Assembly: GCA_017536765.1 (NCBI GenBank)
Contig: JAFXGV010000002.1
Location: 1-45,841 of the forward strand
DNA from: Bacteroidaceae bacterium
GTDB taxonomy: Bacteria; Bacteroidota; Bacteroidia; Bacteroidales; Bacteroidaceae
Direction: 5' to 3'
DNA length: 45,841 nt
Within the stretch, counting starts at the first letter, position 1. Each line of letters begins with the position of its first letter. Position numbers and translations under genes: made by a program. Positions 1 to 7,492 of this stretch are shown here, piece by piece. The notes beneath the pieces were generated by a model. The model was given only the letters and a program-made list of their open reading frames with translations, made no database searches and was not told the DNA's origin.

Positions 1-12
1 AAAGTTGGGGGG
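1..12. repeat. Left terminal inverted repeat of the ISAon1-type element
   Basis: AAAGTTGGGGGG is the exact reverse complement of bases 1392-1403. The transposase stop codon is immediately adjacent (bases 13-15), which is typical of compact insertion sequences. Outer bases may lie before the window. Confidence 0.75.
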
Positions 13-861
13 CTATGCAAAAAGTTTAGTCAATCTATAAAAGAAGAACTTTAAGTCGGTAACACCTCTAAGCTGTGCTCTGAATGCTTTGATTTTAGCA
101 TTAAAACTTTCAGCAAAAGCATTTGTTGAACGATTGACGAAGTAGTTGAGTATTTCCTCGTAATGTTCGTATATTGTTCCGGCAATTGTATTGAATGACA
201 CAAAGCCACTATTATCAACCTTGTCGTACCAACGTGCCAATTGAAGCCTTGCCTGATCCTTTGTAAATCTGCGTGAGAATATCATTCTTAAGGAATGTGT
301 GAGCGAGTAAGCCTCTTTCAAGTCCGGATATTGTGCAAAAAGAATTGCTGCCCTCTCTTTTTGTGATTTGCTCCATTTTTCCGGTGATTTAAACAGCAAA
401 TATCTGCTGCGTGCAAGCAGTTGCTTCTTCGTATCTCCATTTGGGAATACAAATGGATGATATTCCTTGCCGCTCCATTTTGCATTTTCCTTGGCATCGG
501 TTTCTTCCTGTATTGCATCCCAACGGTGCTTTATGCGCAGTTCTTGTACAGCTTCGCAGGCTTCTTTCTGAACGTGAAAACGGTCAATAACCTTTATTGC
601 GGAGGGAAAGCAACGTGTTACGATGCGGTTCATACTATTTGACATATCAAGCGTAACCTCCTTTACCAACCGCCTGTGCTTTTCGGGTATCCTGTTGATT
701 ATTGCAATGATATCATCAGACTTGACGCCTTCTATCATTGCAACAAGAGTACCTTTCTTCCCTCTGGCATCGGGATTGGATATTATGGTGTAAAGTTCTC
801 CATTACTCATCGAGGTCTCATCTATGCAAAGGCGAGGACCTATGTTCTTGGCAAAAAGCAA
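13..861 (-). CDS. ISAon1-type DDE transposase (catalytic part)
   Basis: Catalytic half of an ISL3-like cut-and-paste transposase. Visible elements are an early acidic motif (CIDET), a second acidic motif (VTLDMSNSM) followed by a DRFHVQK stretch, and a late glutamate in NAFAESFNAKIKAFR, which fits a DDE fold. The position given starts at a TTG codon, but the same frame stays open to base 1005 and the extra residues (including NGDEIERSYKHHLSDYESW) look like real transposase sequence. No ATG or GTG occurs in that extension. It overlaps the upstream frame by 44 nt in a +1 relation, so expression may need frameshifting, or an indel has split the gene. Confidence 0.82.
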   Translation of the reverse strand: MLFAKNIGPRLCIDETSMSNGELYTIISNPDARGKKGTLVAMIEGVKSDDIIAIINRIPEKHRRLVKEVTLDMSNSMNRIVTRCFPSAIKVIDRFHVQKEACEAVQELRIKHRWDAIQEETDAKENAKWSGKEYHPFVFPNGDTKKQLLARSRYLLFKSPEKWSKSQKERAAILFAQYPDLKEAYSLTHSLRMIFSRRFTKDQARLQLARWYDKVDNSGFVSFNTIAGTIYEHYEEILNYFVNRSTNAFAESFNAKIKAFRAQLRGVTDLKFFFYRLTKLFA

Positions 862-961
862 CCATTTGTCGGCATGCTCTTTTGCGCTCCACGATTCGTA
901 ATCGCTCAGATGATGTTTATAAGAACGCTCTATCTCATCGCCGTTTATATGGCATAACGGT

Positions 962-1348
962 TCAAGCGAACGGGCCGATTGGGGATATGTCTCCAGGTAA
1001 TGCTTTTAAAAAAGCCGCAAACTCCATTGAGTAGCGGGTACCTTTGTAAGTGGTGTCATAGCTGTTGGTAAAATACTCGTCAGTGGTGTGGTCGTACCAT
1101 TTGCGACGACGTACCTTAAAATTGACACGCTTGTCGCGAAGAGGAAAGTCTCGCACTGTTACTGCGTCAAGAAAACCCTTGGACTCTATCTTATGGCCTT
1201 GGCGTTCTGAAGGAAGATTATCGAACTCATCAAGTGCAATCTCAACATCAATATCATTGCTGGTGATACCTGTAATCTTAAAGTTTTCAATGAAACCTGA
1301 TGGCAATATCAAACGAGCTAATTCCAATAGTATTTTTTCGTCCTGCAT
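962..1348 (-). CDS. ISAon1-type transposase N-terminal region protein
   Basis: A 128-residue protein with a central basic stretch (KVRRRKWYDH) that probably binds the element's terminal repeats. It is encoded just upstream of the catalytic frame on the same strand and ends at TGA (962-964). The catalytic frame is +1 relative to it and overlaps the last 44 nt. Pairs of this kind are found in ISAon1-type elements of Bacteroidota. The N-terminal assignment rests on position, size and family resemblance; I see no classic zinc-finger cysteine cluster. Confidence 0.75.
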   Translation of the reverse strand: MQDEKILLELARLILPSGFIENFKITGITSNDIDVEIALDEFDNLPSERQGHKIESKGFLDAVTVRDFPLRDKRVNFKVRRRKWYDHTTDEYFTNSYDTTYKGTRYSMEFAAFLKALPGDISPIGPFA

Positions 1349-1391
1349 AGTAATTTATTTTAACTATGCGAAGATAATATTTTTATATCAT

Positions 1392-1403
1392 CCCCCCAAC
1401 TTT
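1392..1403. repeat. Right terminal inverted repeat of the ISAon1-type element (interrupted)
   Basis: CCCCCCAACTTT is the exact complement of bases 1-12. Its last T is also the first base of the inserted IS3-family element, whose 5'-TGAA end starts at 1403. Bases 1400-1402 (CTT) are the left copy of the 3-bp target duplication. Confidence 0.7.
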
Positions 1404-1426
1404 GAACTGCACCCCAAAAGTTAGAC
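1403..1426. repeat. Left terminal inverted repeat of the IS3-family element
   Basis: Begins TGAACTGCACCCCAAAAGTT. It pairs with the reverse complement of 2801-2824, with five mismatches over 24 positions. Confidence 0.85.
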
Positions 1427-1435
1427 ATAAAACTT

Positions 1436-1966
1436 TTGGGGTGTATTATGTATAGACATCATAACTTTGAAGAACGATTAAAAGTTGTCAGTCGTTTACA
1501 GTCTGGAGAACCTCTTAGATCTTTGTGCAAAGAGCTGAAAATGGACAAGAAGAATGTTCGTCTTTGGTATCTGCGTTATAAAAAGTATGGAGAAGAAGGT
1601 TTACGTGGTATCCGTTATTCTCATTATACATCAGACGAAAAACTTGCGATAGTAAAGGAGTTTTTAGAAAAAGGAGTAACTTTGCAAGAGTTATGTCTCC
1701 GGTATGACTTGAGCAGCTCCACAATTAAAACCTGGGTTCGTCTGTATCGTCAAGGTCTTTCACTTGAAAACCGAAAAAGGGGACGCCCACCAAGAGAACC
1801 TATGGCAAGACCAAAGAAGAAAGAAGCAGAAACTGAATTAGAGAGACTTCAGGCAGAGAACCTACGTCTGAGGGCAGAGAATGCGTTGCTAAAAAAAGTG
1901 AAGGCCTTAGTCGAGGAACAGGAAGCCCGAGCACGTCTCAATGGGCAAAAGCCATCGAGGAACTAA
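1436..1966 (+). CDS. IS3-family transposase OrfA (helix-turn-helix)
   Basis: A 176-residue DNA-binding subunit that recognises the element's ends. It contains two consecutive helix-turn-helix units (about residues 5-55 and 58-110), then a basic GRPPREP linker and a leucine-rich coiled coil (about 125-155, ELERLQAENLRLRAENALL) typical of IS150-group OrfA. The start given is TTG-like; an in-frame ATG lies a few codons in (MYRHHNF) and is the likelier start. The A7 slip site in the coiled-coil region directs a share of ribosomes into the OrfB frame. Confidence 0.9.
   Translation: MGCIMYRHHNFEERLKVVSRLQSGEPLRSLCKELKMDKKNVRLWYLRYKKYGEEGLRGIRYSHYTSDEKLAIVKEFLEKGVTLQELCLRYDLSSSTIKTWVRLYRQGLSLENRKRGRPPREPMARPKKKEAETELERLQAENLRLRAENALLKKVKALVEEQEARARLNGQKPSRN
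1891..1897 (+). promoter_or_regulatory. Programmed -1 frameshift site (A7) joining OrfA to OrfB
   Basis: OrfA reads CTA AAA AAA GTG here. A -1 slip on the seven A residues enters a frame that is open without a stop through TTG 1999 to the OrfB stop at 2784. The bridging peptide contains WAKAIEELRSTYPLDLLLGL, which resembles the junction of IS150-type fusion transposases. The fusion would be about 449 residues. Confidence 0.8.
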
Positions 1967-1998
1967 GGTCTACATATCCTCTTGACCTACTTTTAGGG

Positions 1999-2784
1999 TT
2001 GAGAAAGATGGCTCGTTCAAAGTTCTATTATCACATCAAAAGAATGAAACTCAAAGAGAAATATGTTCTTGAAAGGAAAGAAATCAAGGATATTTTTTAT
2101 GAGCACAAAGGTCGTTATGGTTATAGACGAATAACCGCAGAGATGCGAAACAGGAATTATGTTATAAACCATAAAACCGTGCAGCGTCTTATGGGTGAAA
2201 TGGGTCTTAAATGCAAGATTCGTAAAGTTCGCTATCGTTCCTACAGAGGAGAAATAGGCAAAGTTGCCCCAAATGTCATTGACCGCAATTTTGTTGCGAC
2301 ATCTCCAAATCGTAAATGGGCAACAGATGTAACTCAGATAAACATCGGTTCATCCAAGTTGTATCTGTCACCAATACTTGATATGTATAATGGGGAAATT
2401 ATCTCTTATAATATCTCTGATAGTCCTAATTTGGAGCAGGTGTACGATATGCTTGACAAGGCTTTTAAAAAGTTTGATAATCTTGATGGCTTAATCCTAC
2501 ATTCTGACCAGGGATGGCAATATCAACATTTTGGATATCGCAAGAGATTGGAAGAACGTCACATCATACAAAGTATGTCAAGAAAGGGTAATTGCCTTGA
2601 CAACTCAATGATGGAAAACTTTTTTGGCATTATGAAGTCAGAACTCTTATATGCAGAAAAATTTGAGTCTTCTAAAGCCTTTGCAAAGGCTTTAGAAGAC
2701 TACATCGAATACTACAACAATAAAAGAATAAAATACCGGTTAAAAGGAAAGAGCCCGGTGGAGTACCGAACTCTTTACCAATAA
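1999..2784 (+). CDS. IS3-family transposase OrfB (DDE integrase core)
   Basis: The catalytic part, 261 residues from an in-frame TTG. An HTH_21-like segment (about 15-75, with KGRYGYRRITAEM) is followed by an rve integrase core. The DDE triad is visible: D in WATDVTQI, D in LILHSDQGWQY and E in SMMENFFGIMKSELLY. The C-terminus (YNNKRIKYRLKGKSPVEY) is the usual IS3 ending. The true translation start is probably the OrfA start by way of the frameshift; independent initiation at TTG 1999 or at the next ATG is possible. No disruption is seen. Confidence 0.92.
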   Translation: MRKMARSKFYYHIKRMKLKEKYVLERKEIKDIFYEHKGRYGYRRITAEMRNRNYVINHKTVQRLMGEMGLKCKIRKVRYRSYRGEIGKVAPNVIDRNFVATSPNRKWATDVTQINIGSSKLYLSPILDMYNGEIISYNISDSPNLEQVYDMLDKAFKKFDNLDGLILHSDQGWQYQHFGYRKRLEERHIIQSMSRKGNCLDNSMMENFFGIMKSELLYAEKFESSKAFAKALEDYIEYYNNKRIKYRLKGKSPVEYRTLYQ

Positions 2785-2800
2785 AACTATTTATTAATCC

Positions 2801-2824
2801 GTCCAACTTTTCGGGGTCACTTCA
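2801..2824. repeat. Right terminal inverted repeat of the IS3-family element
   Basis: On the minus strand it reads TGAAGTGACCCCGAAAAGTT and continues to GGAC. It matches the left repeat at 19 of 24 positions, and CTT follows at 2825-2827. Confidence 0.85.
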
Positions 2825-2860
2825 CTTTTGCAGGTGAGCCGTAGAAAGCAAAACAAGAAA

Positions 2861-2932
2861 AACGCGACAGCGTTCTTGTTTCTTGCAAAGGAACTCCCAA
2901 AAGGGATGGGCGAGCAAAGCGAAGCCAATCCC
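2861..2932. repeat. 72-bp direct repeat, copy 1
   Basis: Begins AACGCGACAGCGTTCTTG and ends GCGAAGCCAATCCC. It matches 2983-3054 at 65 of 72 positions with no gaps. Short reading frames span both copies in several frames, but the two copies carry different frame contexts and no start or family is recognisable, so I treat this as non-coding repeat DNA. Confidence 0.85.
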
Positions 2933-2982
2933 AAAATGAGGAAACCTCGTTTACCAGCTGACGAGAAAAGAAATTTAGAAGA

Positions 2983-3054
2983 AACGCAACAGCGTTCTTT
3001 TTTCTTGCAAAGGAACCACAAAAAGGGATGGGCGAGAGAAGCGAAGCCAATCCC
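2983..3054. repeat. 72-bp direct repeat, copy 2, abutting the acyltransferase stop codon
   Basis: Second copy of the 2861-2932 unit, with seven substitutions. It ends one base short of the acyltransferase stop codon (3056-3058), so it would be the start of that gene's 3' untranslated region. A 50-nt spacer separates the copies. Confidence 0.85.
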
Positions 3055-3055
3055 C

Positions 3056-4198
3056 CTACTCCACCAGCACCTTTGTAAATCTATTTCTTGACAGCAGCCA
3101 CACAAGCAGAGCGCTGACGGCAGTGGTGGTTATGGCCGCAAGCACTATGCGCGCCACATAGGGCAGCGAGGGGGTATTGTAAAGGTCGTAACTGAGGAAT
3201 GTGAATGTAAAATGGCACAGGTATATGCCAAACGTGAGCTTGGCTGCCTGCGAGAGCCACGGGCGCGGCCTTGCGTTGAGTTTTTGTATAGCTACAAAAA
3301 CGGGGAAAGTCATCATAAACACATTTATGCCGGCAAAGTACCACAAGATTTCCAAATAGGCATAATTGCCGGGGAAATAGTTGTTTGTGACAATGTAGCC
3401 CACCGAGGTTATGGCATAGCCCACAATGAACATAGGCAGGCATATTGCAGCCATTCTGCCCCAGCTCCATTGCAGAGGGTATTTTTTAAGATAGTAGGCC
3501 AGCACAAGGTAGCCTGCAAAACCCGACACATAGTAGAAGGTGCCATACACGTTCCAATCACACTCGCCCAGAAGCCCCATATGGCCATAGTTACCCGCGT
3601 AACCCAACATAGGGGCAACCATTTTAATATATGGCATAAAGAGCGTTAACAGCCACACGCCAAGCACCGTCTTTATCTCTTTTTTCGTTGCCTGCACAAG
3701 CCAGCTGTTTATTATAGGCATAACGAGATAGAGGCCAATGAGCATATAGATATACCATAGCGGTGTGGTGTCGAAATTAAAATTGAAGACGAAGGTATAT
3801 AGCCGTTGCAGCAACGTGGCGGGGGTGTAGTCGGTCACCGACAGCTGAGGGTTTGGAGTATGGGGGCTCACCACCGTGAAATAGAAAAATGCCATAAGCG
3901 GCAGCGCCAACGACCAGAAGACGAGCGGCCTGACCACGCGCCCTATGCGTTTGCGATAGAACTCGTTAAGCGTGGTTCCCTGCTTTATGGGCAGCAACAG
4001 CACGGCCGTCATCATTGCAAAGAGTGGAACGCAGGGGCGCATAAGGCTGCCGGCAAACACGCCGGTGACGAACATTTCGCGGTTTGCATCGAAGTGTGCC
4101 ACGAAGGGATCACAGCTATGCGAAAAGACCACAAAGAAACAGGCTGCCACACGCAGCATATCTATCCAACCTATGTTTATTCTTTCGTTTTGTGCCAT
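3056..4198 (-). CDS. Acyltransferase-3 family membrane protein
   Basis: A 380-residue integral inner-membrane protein of the Acyltransferase-3 (OafA/WecH-like) family, which moves acyl groups, often acetyl, onto cell-surface sugars or similar acceptors. The first segment has the family arginine and histidine (DMLRVAACFFVVFSHSCDP). An RKRIGRVVRPL loop follows, and about ten hydrophobic segments run to the C-terminus. It stands alone: a short repeat-bearing gap separates it from the upstream histidine kinase and two 72-bp repeats follow it. The acceptor cannot be told from context because no polysaccharide genes are nearby. Confidence 0.88.
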   Translation of the reverse strand: MAQNERINIGWIDMLRVAACFFVVFSHSCDPFVAHFDANREMFVTGVFAGSLMRPCVPLFAMMTAVLLLPIKQGTTLNEFYRKRIGRVVRPLVFWSLALPLMAFFYFTVVSPHTPNPQLSVTDYTPATLLQRLYTFVFNFNFDTTPLWYIYMLIGLYLVMPIINSWLVQATKKEIKTVLGVWLLTLFMPYIKMVAPMLGYAGNYGHMGLLGECDWNVYGTFYYVSGFAGYLVLAYYLKKYPLQWSWGRMAAICLPMFIVGYAITSVGYIVTNNYFPGNYAYLEILWYFAGINVFMMTFPVFVAIQKLNARPRPWLSQAAKLTFGIYLCHFTFTFLSYDLYNTPSLPYVARIVLAAITTTAVSALLVWLLSRNRFTKVLVE

Positions 4199-4248
4199 AC
4201 ACTTTTTTGTTTGTGTACTATCCTATAATATCTATTTGTGACCATTAC

Positions 4249-4278
4249 AGATTTCTCACATCCGTTCGAAATGACAAA
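4249..4278 (+). repeat. Interspersed 30-bp repeat (AGATTYCTCACA...TTCGRAATGACAAA)
   Basis: Reads AGATTTCTCACATCCGTTCG and continues AAATGACAAA. The same unit is found at 9945-9974 and, in reverse orientation, at 9901-9930. It lies just after the histidine kinase stop codon and shares its end with a 10-bp stem hairpin. Confidence 0.75.
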
Positions 4279-4293
4279 ACAACGTTTTGTCAT
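4271..4293 (-). terminator. Hairpin at the end of the histidine kinase gene, containing its stop codon
   Basis: ATGACAAAAC, loop AAC, GTTTTGTCAT: a perfect 10-bp stem. The kinase stop TGA (complement of 4290-4292) lies inside the stem. There is no clear following T-run, so it may act as an RNA 3' end or as part of the overlapping repeat rather than as a strong intrinsic terminator. Confidence 0.5.
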
Positions 4294-5924
4294 CGACGCA
4301 GCTTAAACACAAATTCAAGGCCGCCACCCTGTGCCTCGCGTGCCGATATGGTGCCACCGTGCAAAGCCACGGCGTTCTTCACAATGGCAAGCCCAAGGCC
4401 GGTACCGCCAAGTTTGCGGCTGCGTCCCTTATCCACGCGATAAAAGCGTTCAAATATGCGTGGCAGGTGCTCTTGCGGCACTCCCGCGCCATTATCCCTG
4501 AAACTGAAATAGTAGTACTGGGCATCGCTGCGAAAGCAGCTTATTGTAATGACGGAACCCTGCCCTGCATAGGCCACGGCATTGTCGAACAGATTGCGGA
4601 ATATGGAGTATATTTTACCCGCATCGCCCATAAGCAACAGCTGTGCAGGCAGTTTGTTATGCACGCTCATTCGCTGCTCGGCAAGTTTGTTGTCTATCTC
4701 CTGCTGTATGCCGCCTACCACCTGCGCTATATCCACCTGCTCTTTATTTATCTTTTGCAGGGTATCGTTCATATTATTAAGGCTCTGCATATCCTGCACC
4801 AGGGCATTGAGGCGGTTGCTTTGCGAGTGGCAACGTTGCAGAAAGTGCATCATCTGTTCGGCGGTGAGGTTGGCGGGATAATTTTCCAATATAGTTTCCA
4901 GATAGCCTTGAATACTGCATACCGGTGTTTTGAATTCGTGGGCCACATTTTGCGTCAGTTGCCTTTCAATGCGGTTCTGCTCCTCGGCACGTGTTATGTC
5001 GTTTATGGATACCTCGAAACTGCCATCCTTGAACAGCACGCAACGCAGGGAGAATGTGCGCCCCGAGACATCGACCTTGTCGTGTATGGTACTTTCGCGC
5101 GTGGTATTATTCAGGTAGCCGTCGTTGTCTATGAAGCGCTTTATTTTGCGGAATTCGGGCTGGGCAAGGATATCACCCGTATCGGCCAGATGTTTTGCCG
5201 ATATGAAATCGCCATACTCGCTGAAGAGGCTGTTTGCAAAGAGCAACCGTTTGCGGTTGTCGAAGAAAGCAAGCCCCTCTTGTGCTATGCTCAAATGCAT
5301 AAGCAGTTTTTGCGTTGCAAACTCCTTGCTGCCAATGGCCTGAGTCACACGATACATTATAATAATGAGAAGCGCCACAAGAAATGCCGAAACTAAGAGT
5401 ACAACAATGTGCTTGGTGGTATTGTGGGTATATACAAACTTGTAAGGCATTGAGCTGCGCACAATAAAATTGAACTCTTCATCGTATGTGGCCACATAGA
5501 AATACTCCTCGCCCGTTGCGGTGGAGAGACGGCGCACGGCATAGCCCAGGCCGTCGCTCTTGGCCTGCACCACCTCGGGGCGGGCTGCGTGGTTTTCGCG
5601 GCTTATCCAGGCATCACCTGCCAAGGCCGACGACTCATAGAGCACGTTGCCTGTAGCAGGCGAAATGAGCGTGAGGCGCAGGCCGCGCCTGTCGTAGTGA
5701 GCAATGTAGCGTTGCAGATACACTGCCATATCCTCGCTGTACTCATTCTCGCCTCGTATGCGCAGCAGGTCGTACACATTCTCGTTCACATTGCGCAGTG
5801 CCTCTTGCAGGTGCAGCTCGGCAAACTGGCGCTCACGGTCGTGGTAGTAGTATATGCTGCAACCGACAAGCAAGAGCAGCAGTACCACAAGAGGAAGAAA
5901 GAACTTTGCAAACGAGGAGGACAT
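4290..5924 (-). CDS. PhoR-like sensor histidine kinase
   Basis: A 544-residue membrane sensor kinase. Segments in order: TM1 (about 8-27), a periplasmic sensor region (about 28-170), TM2 (about 172-193), a PAS-like region (about 200-310), a HisKA dimerisation helix with the phospho-accepting His near 329 in NVAHEFKTP, and a HATPase domain with N-box (LFDNAVAY, about 450) and G boxes (DNGAGVP, GGTGLGLAIV). It should autophosphorylate and pass the phosphate to the regulator encoded 6 nt upstream. PhoR identity is inferred from domain order and neighbouring phosphate genes; the signal it senses is unproven. It is the last gene of nfo-regulator-kinase. Confidence 0.87.
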   Translation of the reverse strand: MSSSFAKFFLPLVVLLLLLVGCSIYYYHDRERQFAELHLQEALRNVNENVYDLLRIRGENEYSEDMAVYLQRYIAHYDRRGLRLTLISPATGNVLYESSALAGDAWISRENHAARPEVVQAKSDGLGYAVRRLSTATGEEYFYVATYDEEFNFIVRSSMPYKFVYTHNTTKHIVVLLVSAFLVALLIIIMYRVTQAIGSKEFATQKLLMHLSIAQEGLAFFDNRKRLLFANSLFSEYGDFISAKHLADTGDILAQPEFRKIKRFIDNDGYLNNTTRESTIHDKVDVSGRTFSLRCVLFKDGSFEVSINDITRAEEQNRIERQLTQNVAHEFKTPVCSIQGYLETILENYPANLTAEQMMHFLQRCHSQSNRLNALVQDMQSLNNMNDTLQKINKEQVDIAQVVGGIQQEIDNKLAEQRMSVHNKLPAQLLLMGDAGKIYSIFRNLFDNAVAYAGQGSVITISCFRSDAQYYYFSFRDNGAGVPQEHLPRIFERFYRVDKGRSRKLGGTGLGLAIVKNAVALHGGTISAREAQGGGLEFVFKLRR

Positions 5925-5930
5925 GCGATT

Positions 5931-6626
5931 CTATTCGTTACGGTCTAAGATGAAACAATATCCATAGCCGCTTCGCGACACTATGTGCGATGCATAAGGG
6001 CCGAGTTTCTTGCGCAGACGTGTCATATTCACATCTATGCTGCGCTCGAGCACGTTCACATCGTCGGGCCACACGCGGGCAAGAATCTCCTCGCGAGAAT
6101 ATACCTTGCCGGGCTTCAACAGCAGCATATGCAACACCTCAAACTCCTTTTTTGTGAGCGATATATCCTCGCCGTCTATGGTGGCGCGCTTGGTTTCGGG
6201 GTTCAGTGCAAGAGAACCCACCACCAACTCGCTTGCCTGTGCCACGGGTGCAGCGCCCGCCTCGCGACGGCGCAACACCGCCTTCACGCGGGCAACAACC
6301 TCGCTTATGCGGAAGGGTTTATGAATGTAGTCGTCGGCACCCACGTTAAAGCCCGTGAGCACATCGTTTTCATCGCCCTTGGCCGTTATGAATATTATGG
6401 GGGTGTTTGCCGCCTGCGGTATCTTGCGCAGGCACGATGCAAGAGTGAAACCGCTCATATCGTCCATCATCACATCGAGCAGAAACAGGCTATAGGAGGT
6501 CACATCCTTTTCAAGTGCCTCCTCGCCCGAGTTTGCGGTATCTACCTCGTAGCCATTGTTTTCGAGATTAAATTTGAGAATCTCGCACAAATCGGGCTCG
6601 TCATCCACTACAAGAATTCTTTCCAT
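5931..6626 (-). CDS. PhoB-like OmpR-family response regulator
   Basis: A 231-residue DNA-binding regulator. The N-terminal receiver has the acidic pocket (DDE, residues 8-10), the phospho-acceptor Asp51 in FLLDVMMDD, and the conserved Thr and Lys (FITAKGD, YIHKPF). The C-terminal winged helix (about 135-230) ends in LRKKLGPYASHIVSRSGYGY, typical of the OmpR/PhoB class. It is 6 nt downstream of nfo and 6 nt upstream of the kinase, so the three are almost certainly co-transcribed. Two PiT transporters and a porin upstream make phosphate control the best guess, but a target box was not identified. Confidence 0.88.
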   Translation of the reverse strand: MERILVVDDEPDLCEILKFNLENNGYEVDTANSGEEALEKDVTSYSLFLLDVMMDDMSGFTLASCLRKIPQAANTPIIFITAKGDENDVLTGFNVGADDYIHKPFRISEVVARVKAVLRRREAGAAPVAQASELVVGSLALNPETKRATIDGEDISLTKKEFEVLHMLLLKPGKVYSREEILARVWPDDVNVLERSIDVNMTRLRKKLGPYASHIVSRSGYGYCFILDRNE

Positions 6627-6632
6627 ACTGTT

Positions 6633-7466
6633 TTATTCGAAACTGCGTAGTAATGCTATTTCATCGGCCCAACGGCTTTCATCGGGTGTTTCAAGGATTA
6701 TAGCTATATTGTCGAAACGGGAATCCTTCATAAAACGTTTGAAGAAATCCAAACCAAGAAGGCCCAGGCCTATGCTTTCGTGCCTGTCTACGCGCGAGCC
6801 CAAAGGTTTTTTGGTGTCGTTCAGGTGGATTGCACGCAGATACTCGCGCCCTATGATATTGTCGAGCGCGGCAAACGCGCCTTCGTAGTCGTTCACTATG
6901 TCGTAGCCTGCCGAATAGAAGTGGCAGGTGTCTATGCACACACCCACACGGCTTTTATCGTCGATGCGGTCTATTATGTAACGTATCTCCTCGAGGCGGT
7001 TACCCACGTTGCTGCCCTGCCCTGCCGTGTTTTCAATAACAGCCGTAACGCCACGGGTGTGTTCAAGCGCCAGGTTTATGTTGGCCGCAATGGCATCGAG
7101 GCACTGCTCCACCGAAATTTTGTTCAAATGGCTGCCGGGGTGAAAATTGAGCATTGTGAGCCCCAGCTGTTCGCAGCGCTTCATCTCGTCGAGGAAAGCC
7201 GCGCGCGACTTTTGTATTGCCTCCTCGTCGGGGTTGCCAAGGTTTATGAGGTAGCTGTCGTGCGGCAATATGTAACGGGCATCAAAACCACCCGCCACAC
7301 AACGTTCCTTAAAGAGAGCAATGCTCTTTTCTGTGAGGGGTGCCGACACCCACTGGCGTTGATTCTTTGTAAAGAGGGCAAATGCATTGGCTCCTATGGC
7401 TGCTGCATTCAGCGGCGCGTTCTCCACACCGCCGCTTGCCGATACGTGTGCTCCAATATATTTCAT
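6633..7466 (-). CDS. nfo: Endonuclease IV (AP endonuclease)
   Basis: Cleaves DNA 5' to abasic sites in base excision repair. The 277-residue protein starts at [13 protein letters not shown], the usual N-terminus; a longer frame upstream runs through the hairpin at 7504-7557 and is rejected. The zinc-ligand motifs of the xylose-isomerase-like barrel are present: [50 protein letters not shown] and ILETP. The length matches the family (about 280). It heads a tight operon with the PhoB/PhoR-like pair (6-nt gaps), behind a candidate promoter at 7493-7523. Confidence 0.95.
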   Translation of the reverse strand: MKYIGAHVSASGGVENAPLNAAAIGANAFALFTKNQRQWVSAPLTEKSIALFKERCVAGGFDARYILPHDSYLINLGNPDEEAIQKSRAAFLDEMKRCEQLGLTMLNFHPGSHLNKISVEQCLDAIAANINLALEHTRGVTAVIENTAGQGSNVGNRLEEIRYIIDRIDDKSRVGVCIDTCHFYSAGYDIVNDYEGAFAALDNIIGREYLRAIHLNDTKKPLGSRVDRHESIGLGLLGLDFFKRFMKDSRFDNIAIILETPDESRWADEIALLRSFE

Positions 7467-7492
7467 AACTATTATGGTTCTGCTATTTACGG

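Larger units (their letters stand above)
1..1402 (-). mobile_element. ISAon1/ISL3-type insertion sequence, interrupted at its right end
   Basis: Two minus-strand reading frames (N-terminal region protein at 962-1348, DDE transposase at 13-861) lie between a 12-bp inverted repeat: AAAGTTGGGGGG at 1-12 and its complement at 1392-1403. The left end coincides with the window start, so a few outer bases may be missing. The right repeat is cut by an IS3-family element inserted after base 1402. Rejoining the flanks, ...CCCCCCAACTT with TTGCAGG..., suggests the original end lay a few bases beyond 2827. The family is inferred from the two-protein arrangement and the transposase motifs. Confidence 0.8.
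1403..2824 (+). mobile_element. IS3-family (IS150-type) insertion sequence, complete
   Basis: A 1422-bp element with OrfA and OrfB in a -1 relation. The imperfect terminal repeats (1403-1426 and 2801-2824) match at 19 of 24 positions and end in TGAA/TTCA. Both flanks read CTT (1400-1402 and 2825-2827), the 3-bp target duplication expected for the family. The copy therefore looks intact: both ends, both frames, the slip site and the catalytic motif are present. Confidence 0.92.

Noticed and set aside
2794-3105. Small proteins of 77-103 aa over the 72-bp repeats
   Set aside because: They occur in several frames on both strands and depend only on the repeats; no start context or family is seen.
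4287-5396. 369-aa plus-strand frame opposite the histidine kinase
   Set aside because: It lies wholly over kinase motifs (H-box, N-box) on the other strand, has no family resemblance and is a composition shadow.
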